A stretch of DNA of 36,827 bases from a virus: positions 1-36,827 of IMG/VR virus record IMGVR_UViG_3300033148_003503. One strand, given 5' to 3'. The first letter of the stretch is position 1. Every line of letters starts with the position of its first letter. The notes beneath the pieces were generated by a model. It had not been told where the DNA came from. It saw only the letters and a list, made by a program, of their open reading frames with translations, and searched no databases. The position numbers and the translations under genes are program-made. Of the stretch, positions 9,673 to 19,256 are shown in pieces.

Positions 9673-12600
9673 TTATTGTGTGTTTGGGTTTTGAGGTGTT
9701 AATTCTAATCTAGTATCACCTAAACATGTTCTATACACCTGATTTGTAGTTTTAGGTGTATCCGCTGCTGGTGGTTGGTTATTTCTGTTAGAAGATGGGT
9801 TACTACCCCCAACCCCTTTGAGTGTCACTTTATTAATTTTATCTGCGAAGAAATTTGCTACTACTTTATGTAATGCTGATTTTCCAGGAATCAAACCAAA
9901 GTAAAAATAATATGGTGTTTGACTCCTATAATGTCTTATACCTTTTTGTATACCATTATCTCCTTCATTGTCGATTGCATCTTGTACGTTAGCATTTGCA
10001 TTAGTAATAGTAGTTGGGTTATTTGGGAAATTAATTAATTGACTAACTTGTCCTGGCGCCACACCATAAAAATTGTCCACATTAATTGTAACACCTTGTG
10101 CATTTCTAGTTGTAACCCCACATCTATCTCCCGGAATAAAAGAATCACCATCATTATATTCTGATCTAATATATTCATCTTCTGTTGTTACATAGAACCA
10201 CGGATATTGTGCACTATCTACTACTTTAATTTCAGGATACGTCTTATATGTATTCTCAAACTGAGTAGAACCAGGTCTCATATAATTAACATTTAAATCA
10301 TTATCTTTAAATCCACTAAATCTTTTACAAAAATACTCCCTAACTTCTTCATCATGATCAAATCTTAAGAAACATGATTTAGTTTGTAAGTCTAAGTTGT
10401 TACTATCTATTATATCAACCCCAACTTGTGACTGTATAAGTCCACCGTTAATATTCATACATTTAGCAGCAAAACAACTAAACTCAACGTACGCCCTTAA
10501 ATTTAATTTACTATTTTTTAATTCTTTATATGATTTAATTTCAATCTTTTCATAATCTAATCCTGTATCATTACTATCTATCGTATTATCATCATTAAAA
10601 TCACCTTGATTAGGTTGAGATACTGCTAGTTCTTTTGGTTTAGTACGTACTCTAATTGTGTCCTCACTTACTTGAAAAGTTGTAGGTGATAATTTATCCA
10701 TTATAAATGGTGCTTCGTCAATATCACAAAAAGTAGAACTACCTAACTCCGTAATGTTCGTTGGGAATAGTAAATTCGCTTTATATTCTACGTTATTAAA
10801 GTTAGGATCTTGTTTATTCATTAATGATGCATAATATAAAACATCATCATATAAATCCACCACCCCATGTCGAATATCTTTTTTATTATAATCATCATTT
10901 TGACATTGTGATTGTGGTCCTCTACAAAATGTGGTACAACCCGCAACACCGTCATTTCCACACGCAGTATCACAGAAATCTTCTCTAGGACATTGTGAAT
11001 TATTTATTATATTATCTAAGTCTGCATCATTATCATCTTCATCATCCTCATCTCCCTCAAAATTAACTGGACCTGACGTAAATGTAGGTGTAAACCCAGT
11101 AGGTGGTGCGGAATTATCATTCATTGCACCACAATCTAATAATGGTTTAAAATATTCTTCTTTTTCGTGTAAAAATACGGTGTTACATTTATTTTGGTGG
11201 TGACCATGACCACCAATATTCTCCCAAGTTTCTAATCCAGTAACTGGATCAGTAGTCTGAACATACTTAGGTTTTCTATGTTCAGTTTGTACTCTTCTAT
11301 TTCTTACTTTATGTTTTAAATCTCCATAATTAGATGACCATGTAATATAGTCTTGCCAATTTTCAAATGATATCTGACAACCAACTTGTTCATCGGATTT
11401 TAATGTACCATTAAATACTATTTCTTTAGTTGCCAAATCTAAGGCTTGATCTTCTGTTAGATAAGTACCTAATGTTTCACTAAATCCCCCATACCAATTG
11501 GTAGTGTACTTAAAACTTCTTTTTAAATCTTTTACCACACAAAACTCTCCAGCTTGTCCCGTAACTTCTTTTTCCATATCAAATCTAGGTCCACTATTTT
11601 TTATTTTTACCCTATATCTATTTTCATATTTATTACCTTGAAAATCATCACACCTAAAATCACAAAATTTATCCTTTTTTAAATTACCAAATTTTCGTTT
11701 ACTAGATTTTACTTTATATTTTCTTTTTATTAATGGAAAATATAACGCACCGTTTACCCAATCATTATAAAAATCAAATTTTAACATATTAAGTGCGGAC
11801 GCTAAACCTTCTAATTTACATGCTACCCAATCTTTAACAAATGCAGTTTCTAATCCACCACAACTAGCACAACCATACGGCATAATTAATGTCTGATTAC
11901 AAACTAACCCACCAAATATTGTAGGTATTAATATTATTGGTTGTATTGGGTCGAAACTAGTATCCTCATCACAACCTAATCTAATAAGTGGTACTTTCCC
12001 ACAACAATTCTCACAACATTTACCAGTTCTACCACACCCTAATTTTCTTGGATCACATTTACCGAATACTGGTCCATTTCCAGAAACTCTATCATCTTTA
12101 TCTATCCTACACCAAGTTCTTTTTTCTAATCCTGTTTGGTTTTCAGGACAATCGTTACTTCTACATTTTTTTATTTTATTATCGTTGTCTCTTCTTACAT
12201 TATCACTATTATTGTCGCAGGAACAAGTAATACCTGGACCAGTCCAATTGGGGTCACTACAACTAAATTGATCACCTACACCATTTGGACATAATGAGTT
12301 ACATTTTCTACAAAATAAATTTGCAAAAATACACTTATATTTAAATTGCCAACATCTCCCCAAAATATAAGCCTTATCAGGATCATCTTTACAATCTTGT
12401 TTTAATTGAGGATCGGTTGATTTTTTAGCATCAGAAATAGCATCCCCCATATTACCTCCGTCTTTAAATTTCCATTTTCTACAAGCACCACCTAACGTAC
12501 TTGAATTCCCTAAATCAAACTGATAACAACTTCCAAAATTATAACACCAGTTACCATTTAAAGGGGCACCTTTAGGACAGATACAATTTTGAGATGGATC

Positions 12601-14574
12601 ATTACAGTTTGGTCCGTCTCCGGAAGTAGGCCATCTTCCCGCTATTGCACCTTCTACCTGACCAGCACCACTATAATCACCAACACCACCAGGTGCATTT
12701 AGTGATGCCCAACCATTATAGCTAGTAAAACTACCATATGGTCCAGAAACTGGATTAGGCTGGATGTAGGGTGAATTAAAAAACCCATCTAAATCAGAAG
12801 GTGTAAGGTCTATACCTGTTGCGGTTATATCAAAATCACCATCAGCAACATAGTCCATATCTAATCTATCAGACCATCCTGATTTTTTGTTTTGACTATT
12901 TGCATTAACCCACCCATTATTGTTATTATTAGGTTTTTTAATCTTATATTTTATTCTTATTTTTGCCTTTTTTGCACTAGTACTGGTAATCCCACAAGGT
13001 ATTCTTACTTGACATATTGCAGTAATTAAACCGTTTATTTGGTTTATAACAGAATTTATAATACCAACTAAAATACCAAATATACTAAGTAAAAAACATA
13101 TTATAGAGTATAGTGGATTAACATTTGTATCCATTCTATTAGTTGGGAATTTGTTTACCCCTAAACCGCTCATAATGTCTTTTATTCCAGTAAATGCTCT
13201 AGTTTCGTCTTGTCTTGCAGATTGGTATCTACCAATATACTGTTTTACGGTATAAACTTTCTTCCACCTAAAAGTGTAAAATTCTTCTAAATAATTATAT
13301 TGGTTAAATAATTCATCTTGATACGGTGTTCCTACAGTAATAGTTGATAATTGTTCGTTTATTTTAAAATCATCTGTTGTCTTTAAATCACTTTTGGTGT
13401 ACTCACCAAATGCAAAGTTATTAGTCATGTTTGGTACTAAGAAACTTGCTCTTTGTCTTAATCTTTTATCATTTGTGGTCGCATCCATACTAACCCTAAA
13501 CCTAATATCACTTTCTGTTGCTACACCAATATTAGGATCACTACTAGGTACTAATTTACCAAACTCATTAGTAACTACCTTTCTCATATTCATTGGTATT
13601 AGGACAGACCAGTTACCATTATCATCTATTTCAGAATTTTTAAGGTTATACTTTTCTATTTTACCATCAATTGTACGTCTAATCGCCTCTAATTTACCAC
13701 CACCTGTGGTAACATCATCCATTTTACCTAAATTTCTTCTAGGTCTACAATTTTTATTTATAGAATCTTTTTCATCATCAGATAGAACACTACCAAAAAA
13801 TATTGCATTTGGTGTTATTTCTACACTTTCTATTGATATGTCTTGTCTATTTATACCAATAATTCTACCTGTTGCTAAATCATCACACCAATAAGGTTCA
13901 ATATCTACACCAATATTCCCGCTAACAATTTGTGGTAAATCATCTATATCAGAACTTGATTTAAAAGTAAAATTGTCTTGAAAATCCTCTGGATTATAAC
14001 CATTTTCAATTAATTCATATGGTCTTGTAGATAAAAATCCAATATCACTCAAATCCATATCATAATGAAGAGTGTGTCTACCTACGGGTACTCCAAATAA
14101 TATAAAATCTCCTGATTCATTAGTTGTTGTTGTGTATTTATAATATTTTTCATAAATCTCATAACTAACATTATTGTCTAACACTTCCCTTTTAGTGGGA
14201 AAAGTACCTACAGGTGTATGATCTAAGGTTTGTTGAGTATTAGGTAGTAAATTATATCTTACGCCACCCGCATTTTTTTCATCATTATTCGGTGTCTCAT
14301 ATGGATATATTTTTTTTATTAATTCATTGTCTACATCATTTGAGTCTATTGGTACGAATATTGAAACTTTGGTGTTTGGTACACCAAAACCTCCATTAAT
14401 TATTACCCTACCAGCAATTACACCATAATCAGAACAAAAGGATTTATATTCATCTGTTTGTTCTAATTTTAAACTTAAAATTTCAAGAAAATCATAGTCT
14501 TGTTTAAGTTTTACTTTAATATATTTTTCACTATCGTCTCCTGGTGTGGTTCGTACCCTTATTGATTTAGACAT
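9673..14574 (-). CDS. Giant Cys-rich virion protein with carboxypeptidase-regulatory-like N-terminal domain, 1633 aa
   Basis: The N-terminal region (residues about 50-175) carries the pattern of a carboxypeptidase regulatory-like/transthyretin-type beta domain: GRVIINGGFGVPNTKVSIFV, and later TNESGDFILFGVPVGRHTL. Residues about 488-525 are strongly hydrophobic (IICFLLSIFGILVGIINSVI), long enough for a membrane segment. Residues about 655-975 contain some 31 cysteines in CxC, CC, CxxC and CxxxC spacings (CCENCCGK, CASCGG, CDFRCDD), and another Cys cluster lies near residues 1200-1235 next to an acidic stretch. This is unusual for a cytoplasmically assembled virion protein and suggests metal binding or disulfides formed after release. 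It starts 5 bases after the membrane-protein gene in the baseplate operon. The function is unknown. Host adsorption or delivery through the envelope is inference. Confidence 0.88.
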   Translation of the reverse strand: MSKSIRVRTTPGDDSEKYIKVKLKQDYDFLEILSLKLEQTDEYKSFCSDYGVIAGRVIINGGFGVPNTKVSIFVPIDSNDVDNELIKKIYPYETPNNDEKNAGGVRYNLLPNTQQTLDHTPVGTFPTKREVLDNNVSYEIYEKYYKYTTTTNESGDFILFGVPVGRHTLHYDMDLSDIGFLSTRPYELIENGYNPEDFQDNFTFKSSSDIDDLPQIVSGNIGVDIEPYWCDDLATGRIIGINRQDISIESVEITPNAIFFGSVLSDDEKDSINKNCRPRRNLGKMDDVTTGGGKLEAIRRTIDGKIEKYNLKNSEIDDNGNWSVLIPMNMRKVVTNEFGKLVPSSDPNIGVATESDIRFRVSMDATTNDKRLRQRASFLVPNMTNNFAFGEYTKSDLKTTDDFKINEQLSTITVGTPYQDELFNQYNYLEEFYTFRWKKVYTVKQYIGRYQSARQDETRAFTGIKDIMSGLGVNKFPTNRMDTNVNPLYSIICFLLSIFGILVGIINSVINQINGLITAICQVRIPCGITSTSAKKAKIRIKYKIKKPNNNNNGWVNANSQNKKSGWSDRLDMDYVADGDFDITATGIDLTPSDLDGFFNSPYIQPNPVSGPYGSFTSYNGWASLNAPGGVGDYSGAGQVEGAIAGRWPTSGDGPNCNDPSQNCICPKGAPLNGNWCYNFGSCYQFDLGNSSTLGGACRKWKFKDGGNMGDAISDAKKSTDPQLKQDCKDDPDKAYILGRCWQFKYKCIFANLFCRKCNSLCPNGVGDQFSCSDPNWTGPGITCSCDNNSDNVRRDNDNKIKKCRSNDCPENQTGLEKRTWCRIDKDDRVSGNGPVFGKCDPRKLGCGRTGKCCENCCGKVPLIRLGCDEDTSFDPIQPIILIPTIFGGLVCNQTLIMPYGCASCGGLETAFVKDWVACKLEGLASALNMLKFDFYNDWVNGALYFPLIKRKYKVKSSKRKFGNLKKDKFCDFRCDDFQGNKYENRYRVKIKNSGPRFDMEKEVTGQAGEFCVVKDLKRSFKYTTNWYGGFSETLGTYLTEDQALDLATKEIVFNGTLKSDEQVGCQISFENWQDYITWSSNYGDLKHKVRNRRVQTEHRKPKYVQTTDPVTGLETWENIGGHGHHQNKCNTVFLHEKEEYFKPLLDCGAMNDNSAPPTGFTPTFTSGPVNFEGDEDDEDDNDADLDNIINNSQCPREDFCDTACGNDGVAGCTTFCRGPQSQCQNDDYNKKDIRHGVVDLYDDVLYYASLMNKQDPNFNNVEYKANLLFPTNITELGSSTFCDIDEAPFIMDKLSPTTFQVSEDTIRVRTKPKELAVSQPNQGDFNDDNTIDSNDTGLDYEKIEIKSYKELKNSKLNLRAYVEFSCFAAKCMNINGGLIQSQVGVDIIDSNNLDLQTKSCFLRFDHDEEVREYFCKRFSGFKDNDLNVNYMRPGSTQFENTYKTYPEIKVVDSAQYPWFYVTTEDEYIRSEYNDGDSFIPGDRCGVTTRNAQGVTINVDNFYGVAPGQVSQLINFPNNPTTITNANANVQDAIDNEGDNGIQKGIRHYRSQTPYYFYFGLIPGKSALHKVVANFFADKINKVTLKGVGGSNPSSNRNNQPPAADTPKTTNQVYRTCLGDTRLELTPQNPNTQ

Positions 14575-14579
14575 ATCAT

Positions 14580-14981
14580 TTATGTTTCACTATCTTTTTG
14601 GTTATTATCTTCTACATCATTTATGTCAAAAACCTCAATTTCTGGCTCATCATAATAACTAGTAGTCTTATCAAACTTACGTTGTTTTCTGAGTATTTTT
14701 CTTTCTTTAATATTCAATATTACCCTAAAAACTCCTGTAACAATTTTCTTAAATCCTTTGTTAAATTTCTTTTTAATTTCATTTACTTTACTAGGAACAA
14801 AAAAGGTTAAAAATACTTGACATAATAATACTACTATTACTAATGGCACTGCTACTAATAATGCAATAAAAGTTACAACCTTTAAGAAAAAGTGTCCGTT
14901 ATAAATTTCGCCGCCTGGCATTTCTATCGACATTGCTTTGTCGATACTTGATTGATTCTGTTTACATGTACTACATCCCAT
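14580..14981 (-). CDS. Small single-span membrane protein, 133 aa, unknown
   Basis: The N-terminus MGCSTCKQNQ has a Cys-x-x-Cys pair. Residues about 31-62 form a long hydrophobic segment (FFLKVVTFIALLVAVPLVIV and onward). A basic Lys/Arg-rich stretch follows (KKKFNKGFKKIV, KERKILRKQRK), then an acidic tail. The positive charges after the span predict that the C-terminus lies in the cytoplasm if it inserts in the host membrane. It lies between baseplate gene 6 and the giant Cys-rich gene, an odd place for a membrane protein. It may be a virion component delivered with the tail, or an assembly factor at the membrane. It has no lipobox and no holin-like layout of several spans. Confidence 0.75.
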   Translation of the reverse strand: MGCSTCKQNQSSIDKAMSIEMPGGEIYNGHFFLKVVTFIALLVAVPLVIVVLLCQVFLTFFVPSKVNEIKKKFNKGFKKIVTGVFRVILNIKERKILRKQRKFDKTTSYYDEPEIEVFDINDVEDNNQKDSET

Positions 14982-15017
14982 AATTTCTATTTTTTATTTA
15001 AAACTAATATCAACTTA

Positions 15018-15040
15018 ATAAAAAGTAATTATTATTACTA
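15018..15040 (-). terminator. Weak AT-rich hairpin after gene 6, possible attenuator
   Basis: On the minus strand the gene 6 stop codon runs into a 6-bp inverted repeat (AGTAAT-AATA-ATTACT) followed by TTTTATT. The stem has only two G-C type pairs, so termination would be partial at best. It sits in the 56-base gap between gene 6 and the small membrane-protein gene. Confidence 0.3.
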
Positions 15041-16882
15041 AGCAATTTGTACTTCAATATCCTGAGATGGGAATTTAATTTCAAACATTGAGTTTGGTTG
15101 TCCAAATAAAGTGTAATCACTAACATTTAAATCAACCATAAAAATTCCATCGTTGGTATTATTAACCGCCAATGCTTGAGTTATTGAATTCAATGAATAT
15201 TCACCACCAACTTTATTATAAACTTGTAAATCAGTAACGTTAAAAACTCCAGGTACATTATTAATGTTTTCTACTAATTGAGATAAGTAAACATTTTCAC
15301 CCATATCCCAATCGTTAATATCAAAATAATCACTAATCGCACCCACTACTCCTGCAACAACTTTAGCGGATGGGGTAACTTTATCTTTGAATATTTTAAC
15401 ATTAAATCCTAAGTTTATTATTCTTCCGTCTATAACATTTATAAAATCGTTTATCATTCTATAATCTGCTAAATACTCTGCAATATTTTGTTTTAGTGTT
15501 GATGTTGATGTATTATTTAATTTTGCATCTTCATCTAATCCTAATACACTAACATTTATCTTATTTCTTTCTTCCCAAACACCAGTTCTAAAAGGTATAC
15601 CAAATTCACCCGGCATTAATGCTATTCGTGAGTAATAATCTTTTATTGTAACACATCTATTTTGAGAAGAAAAATTATATCTAACTAAGTTTCTTATTTC
15701 ATTTATACTAGGTTGACTTTTACCACCCAATGCAGGTAAAGGATTATTAGTACTTAAACTTTTAATTGTGTCTTGATTTGTCCAACCATCTGCCCTTGTT
15801 TTACCATTAACTAATATATCGGTTTTACCCACACTAGTTAAAACTCCCGGACCAATGTTACTATCTTCACCACCACCACATCTATACTTAACAAACATAG
15901 TAGTGTTGGGTTTAGGTATTGAACCTAATGAAAGATTGTTAACAAAATTACCTATTTGATCTATTTGTCCTCTACAACCAATAAAATCGTTTAATTGGTT
16001 TGTATTTACTACACCAGACCCAAATATAATTTTACAAAATCCTTTATCTGTAAATTCTCTAATAAATCTTTGTGGTATATTTTTCCATTTACCCCCCACA
16101 ATTGAATCGTTATCTGTAGCAACGTTTGGATCTTCCATAAAAATTTCTGGTTGTGCTAATGCACTAACCTCATACCAATTGTTCTCAAATAAACTCCATT
16201 CTGTATTATTAGGTGTTTCTACAAAATTATTTCCCGGTAATGTTATGATATTTTCTACCGATAAAACATTATTTTCTGGTAAAACAACTTCTAAAAAAGG
16301 TTTAGAGTCGTTTGAATTTATAACCTTTTTAAATATTTTTGTGTAACCATTTACCATTAACTCTCTTTTAGTTAATACATAATGAGTTAAGGTTTCTCCT
16401 ACGTATTTCGGTTCAATTGTTCTGTTTGGGATTCCACCGAAAGAAAAGGGTGATGCAAAATCACAATCTTCTAATAATTCAAATATTTTACCCGATCCCA
16501 CTGCCTGTGAACCCTTATATAATTTAGGCGCATAGGATATATCAAAACCATCAGGATCTACCGGTACTTCAACTTTCCAATCTACTATAGTAATACTAGG
16601 TCGATTACCAGGAATATTTAAACCAAACGTTCTAGCTAACTCCAATAAAGAAGCTCTTTCTTGTGCATAATTTATTTGGGTTTCATTAAATGCCCTATCG
16701 GTATTAAATGATAACATATCACCAACCGCAGCATTAAGTTCTAATAACATCATACCTACAGACGCATCATTAAAATCTGAAAACACATCAGGATAATACT
16801 CTCTTACAAAATTTATCAACTCCGTTCTTACTTGATCGAAGTTTCTAGCGTTATAATTTATCTTTTTTTCTGAATTTGCCAT
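15038..16882 (-). CDS. 6: Baseplate wedge protein, T4 gp6/P2 gpJ-like, 614 aa
   Basis: This protein builds the inner wedge ring of the contractile tail baseplate. The N-terminus (NYNARNFDQVRTELINFVREYYPDVFSDF, cut here: about residues 8-40) and the following NDASVGMMLLELNAAVGDML match the gp6/baseplate J pattern of an Arg/Phe-x-x-Ile helix then a 'D-x-s-x-g-x-x-l-l-E-l-x-a-x-x-g-D' helix. A later segment (ITIKDYYSRI-like CVTIKDYYSRIALMPGEFG) is the expected J-family middle motif. The C-terminal YLSQLVENINNVPGVFNVTDL is also typical of the family. The length of 614 is close to T4 gp6 (660). It begins 4 bases after gene 25, reproducing the conserved 25-6 order of T4-like phages. Identity is secure at family level. 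Confidence 0.93.
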   Translation of the reverse strand: MANSEKKINYNARNFDQVRTELINFVREYYPDVFSDFNDASVGMMLLELNAAVGDMLSFNTDRAFNETQINYAQERASLLELARTFGLNIPGNRPSITIVDWKVEVPVDPDGFDISYAPKLYKGSQAVGSGKIFELLEDCDFASPFSFGGIPNRTIEPKYVGETLTHYVLTKRELMVNGYTKIFKKVINSNDSKPFLEVVLPENNVLSVENIITLPGNNFVETPNNTEWSLFENNWYEVSALAQPEIFMEDPNVATDNDSIVGGKWKNIPQRFIREFTDKGFCKIIFGSGVVNTNQLNDFIGCRGQIDQIGNFVNNLSLGSIPKPNTTMFVKYRCGGGEDSNIGPGVLTSVGKTDILVNGKTRADGWTNQDTIKSLSTNNPLPALGGKSQPSINEIRNLVRYNFSSQNRCVTIKDYYSRIALMPGEFGIPFRTGVWEERNKINVSVLGLDEDAKLNNTSTSTLKQNIAEYLADYRMINDFINVIDGRIINLGFNVKIFKDKVTPSAKVVAGVVGAISDYFDINDWDMGENVYLSQLVENINNVPGVFNVTDLQVYNKVGGEYSLNSITQALAVNNTNDGIFMVDLNVSDYTLFGQPNSMFEIKFPSQDIEVQIA

Positions 16883-16886
16883 TTTA

Positions 16887-17270
16887 TTATAATATTAATT
16901 CTATAGTATCAGTAGAAACAAATGTTGAGTCTGTAACTGTATACGTTAATTCTGCAATAATCAATTCCTCTAAATCACTTTTTTTCATTTTAATTGAATT
17001 AATTACTAAATTCGGTATATACCTTTTTATTGTTTGATTTAAATTTTCCTTTATTTGATCATGTGTTATGTTGTCATTAGGTTCAAAAATATACTTTTTT
17101 AAATCACTACCAAAATCAGGCATATATAGTCTCTCACCTTTATTAGTTAATAACAAATGAAGTAAGTCTGACTTAATTGCTGCCTTGTCTTCTGCATTAA
17201 GTTTGAAGTAAAATCCTTGTTCACTATCTTGAAAAGGGAAATCTATATTTATATATTGTCTTTTTGCCAT
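16887..17270 (-). CDS. 25: Baseplate wedge protein, GPW/gp25 family, 127 aa
   Basis: Small conserved wedge/sheath-initiator protein. Diagnostic segments are INIDFPFQDSEQGFYFKLN near the N-terminus, LLHLLLTNKGERLYMPDFGS (about residues 35-55), where the 'n-x-x-G-E-R-x-m-x-P-d-f-G' motif is the GPW/gp25 hallmark, and LKKYIFEPND. The length of 127 matches T4 gp25 (132). It is the first gene after a strong terminator and precedes gene 6, so it heads the second structural operon. The ATG is immediately downstream of a 16-base AT motif shared with the 36631 gene. No Shine-Dalgarno is present. Confidence 0.95.
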   Translation of the reverse strand: MAKRQYINIDFPFQDSEQGFYFKLNAEDKAAIKSDLLHLLLTNKGERLYMPDFGSDLKKYIFEPNDNITHDQIKENLNQTIKRYIPNLVINSIKMKKSDLEELIIAELTYTVTDSTFVSTDTIELIL

Positions 17271-17285
17271 TTATATATAAATATT
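17270..17285 (-). promoter_or_regulatory. 16-base AT motif before gene 25, candidate late promoter
   Basis: On the minus strand the sequence reads AATATTTATATATAAA and its last base is the A of the gene 25 ATG. The identical 16-mer lies at 36640-36655 upstream of the 1274-residue virion gene. It sits just downstream of a terminator at the head of a late-type operon, where a new promoter is needed. It contains TATAAATA, the T4 late-promoter box, but on the plus strand. On the coding strand the match is only TATAAATG. The role is a guess based on position and recurrence. Confidence 0.3.
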
Positions 17286-17316
17286 GTACAATAAATTTTT
17301 TAAAAGAAAAGTCTAT

Positions 17317-17346
17317 ATAAAAAAAAAGGTGTCAAAAAGACACCTT
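17317..17346 (-). terminator. Strong intrinsic terminator after the ribonucleotide reductase gene
   Basis: On the minus strand a perfect 8-bp stem AAGGTGTC-TTTTT-GACACCTT (17326-17346) is followed by a run of T residues (TTTTTTTTT including stem end). It lies 23 bases after the RNR stop and separates the replication/nucleotide cassette from the gene 25 operon. The plus-strand reading has the hairpin but is followed by only AATT, so it acts mainly on minus-strand transcripts. Confidence 0.9.
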
Positions 17347-17369
17347 AATTATTTATATGTTATTTGGTT

Positions 17370-19229
17370 TTATGTAATTTCACATGCACCACCAGCACAA
17401 GCTAATTCACCACTTAAGTTAGTTTCATCGTCTTCCTCTATTACGTTAGACAAATCTATCTCATTAAGTGTTTTCATCATTCTTTCATAATCTTCTTTAG
17501 TACAGTCTTCGAAAGGTGCTTGTACATAAGTACCACCGTTATAAGGTAATACAGATAATCCATTATAATGATCTCTATTTTTCCACATCCATTCACCCGC
17601 TAAATCCCAATCTTCTTCTTTTAAAGAAATAGTTGCGGATACGTTATGTGTGTTAGAACCACTATTATGTCCATTTTTAACCCACTCAGTAGCCACTTTT
17701 TTAACTCTTTCTAATAAATCAAAAGGAGATTCATTTCTTAGAATTGACCCTTTAGGTGCTTTTTGAGGGATAGAAATAACTGCAGTGTCATGACCTCTAA
17801 AATAATCATCCTCAATCAACTCAGGATGATTGTCGTTTAAATACTTATACATTGACTCATTTTTACCTACTCTAATCCTTCTTATATAATAGTCATTATG
17901 CCATGCATGAATACCTGAACTAGTACCTAATGTAAGTGATGTTGTACCTGCAGGTTTAACTGTAGTAGTTCTAGCAGATTTATTTATATCTATTAATTTA
18001 GCAACTCTTCTATTTTCTTTTTTAACTATTTTAGCTGCCTCTTCCATATCATACCCTAAAACTCTACCAGAACCTATACCAGTCATCGACACACCTATTA
18101 GTGCTTCTTTTTCTGTTGTTTCCCTCCAAATATCTCTTAGATAGTGGAAGTGAGTATATCCTGCCTGTAATGTTCCAATAAAGGCTGCCGCTTTAACTCT
18201 TTCATTTAAATCTTCTTGTGACTCTATGTTTGAAACATTAACCTCACAAAGATTACAGAACTGATACGGTCTTAAAGCAATTTCACAACATGGATTAGTT
18301 CCCCAATCTTTATCGTTATTAAAATATATTCCTGGCTCTCCAGATCCACTTAATTCAACCCTTTTCCATAAATCTAAGAAAAATTCTTTTGTAATTTTAT
18401 GTCTCATTAAACATGCTGAATTATTAGATCTACCTCTTTGTGGATTAGTTTCCCACCAATTACCTGATTTACAACCAATCATTTCTTGATCATCTGCAGA
18501 AAATAAAGAAATAAGTGCTGCTCTACGAATACCACCAGCTAAAACTGCATCTGCAATATGACAAACAATATCATGAACTTCTAAAGTAGTTAATTGTTCA
18601 CCATCTTCTTTTTCACTTAATATACCAGTTATTTTTACAATACATTCTTTTAATGGTTGTGGTCCCGGTGCTTTACCACCCGATGTTACCAATCTAGCAC
18701 CTTTAGCTCTAATATCTGAAAAATCAAAATCTATTTTAGAACTTTTACCATTAAGATAAGATTTCATTAACACTTTAATTGCATCTGCCCATCCTTCAAT
18801 AGAATCACTAATCAAATACCTTTTCGTTCTTTTTAGATACGGTTTATTAACCGGAGGTAATTTTTCAACATGATGTTTTTGTACTGAATAACCAACACCT
18901 GTACCACCTAATAAAAGAAACATACATTCACTAAATGAATCTATATTGTCGATTGGCATATATGCACAATTATAAATTCTATTTGGGGATATTTCTATCG
19001 GTTTACCTCCAAACTGCATTGACCTCATCGAAGGTAATACTTTTTTATCGTAAACAAACTTATATGCTTCGTCTATTTTATCCGCAATAAAGGGGTACTT
19101 TTTCTGATGCATTTCTTTGTTTCTTGTAACTAATTCTTCCCATGTTTCTCTTCTGTTTAATTCTGGTAGATATTTAGCATATTTCATATAAACTGTAATA
19201 TCTGACAAAATTTTGTTTGATAACTCCAT
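17370..19229 (-). CDS. nrdJ: Class II adenosylcobalamin-dependent ribonucleotide reductase, monomeric type, 619 aa
   Basis: The enzyme reduces ribonucleotides to deoxyribonucleotides using a B12-generated radical and supplies dNTPs for phage replication. It is seen as follows: Cys88 in NRIYNCAYMPID as the first active-site Cys; N312-P-C314-C-E316 as the Asn/Cys/Glu catalytic triad with thiyl Cys314; Cys325, 11 residues later, exactly as Cys408/Cys419 in the Lactobacillus leichmannii enzyme; RTTTVKPAGTTSLTLGTSSG as the conserved phosphate loop; and a C-terminal redox pair Cys611/Cys616 (CAGGAC) with the spacing of Cys731/Cys736. At 619 residues it is shorter than the 739-residue bacterial enzyme. 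No intein is present. The second base of the motif is Cys315 where Gly is usual, which is unremarkable for catalysis. It ends the replication cassette, 27 bases after gp41. Confidence 0.94.
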   Translation of the reverse strand: MELSNKILSDITVYMKYAKYLPELNRRETWEELVTRNKEMHQKKYPFIADKIDEAYKFVYDKKVLPSMRSMQFGGKPIEISPNRIYNCAYMPIDNIDSFSECMFLLLGGTGVGYSVQKHHVEKLPPVNKPYLKRTKRYLISDSIEGWADAIKVLMKSYLNGKSSKIDFDFSDIRAKGARLVTSGGKAPGPQPLKECIVKITGILSEKEDGEQLTTLEVHDIVCHIADAVLAGGIRRAALISLFSADDQEMIGCKSGNWWETNPQRGRSNNSACLMRHKITKEFFLDLWKRVELSGSGEPGIYFNNDKDWGTNPCCEIALRPYQFCNLCEVNVSNIESQEDLNERVKAAAFIGTLQAGYTHFHYLRDIWRETTEKEALIGVSMTGIGSGRVLGYDMEEAAKIVKKENRRVAKLIDINKSARTTTVKPAGTTSLTLGTSSGIHAWHNDYYIRRIRVGKNESMYKYLNDNHPELIEDDYFRGHDTAVISIPQKAPKGSILRNESPFDLLERVKKVATEWVKNGHNSGSNTHNVSATISLKEEDWDLAGEWMWKNRDHYNGLSVLPYNGGTYVQAPFEDCTKEDYERMMKTLNEIDLSNVIEEDDETNLSGELACAGGACEIT

Positions 19230-19256
19230 TTTTTTAACTTTTTTTAATTATTATTA

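Noticed and set aside
13394-13894. Plus-strand frame of 166 codons
   Set aside because: Antisense to the giant 1633-residue gene; its hydrophobic look reflects the reverse complement of Asn/Asp-rich codons.
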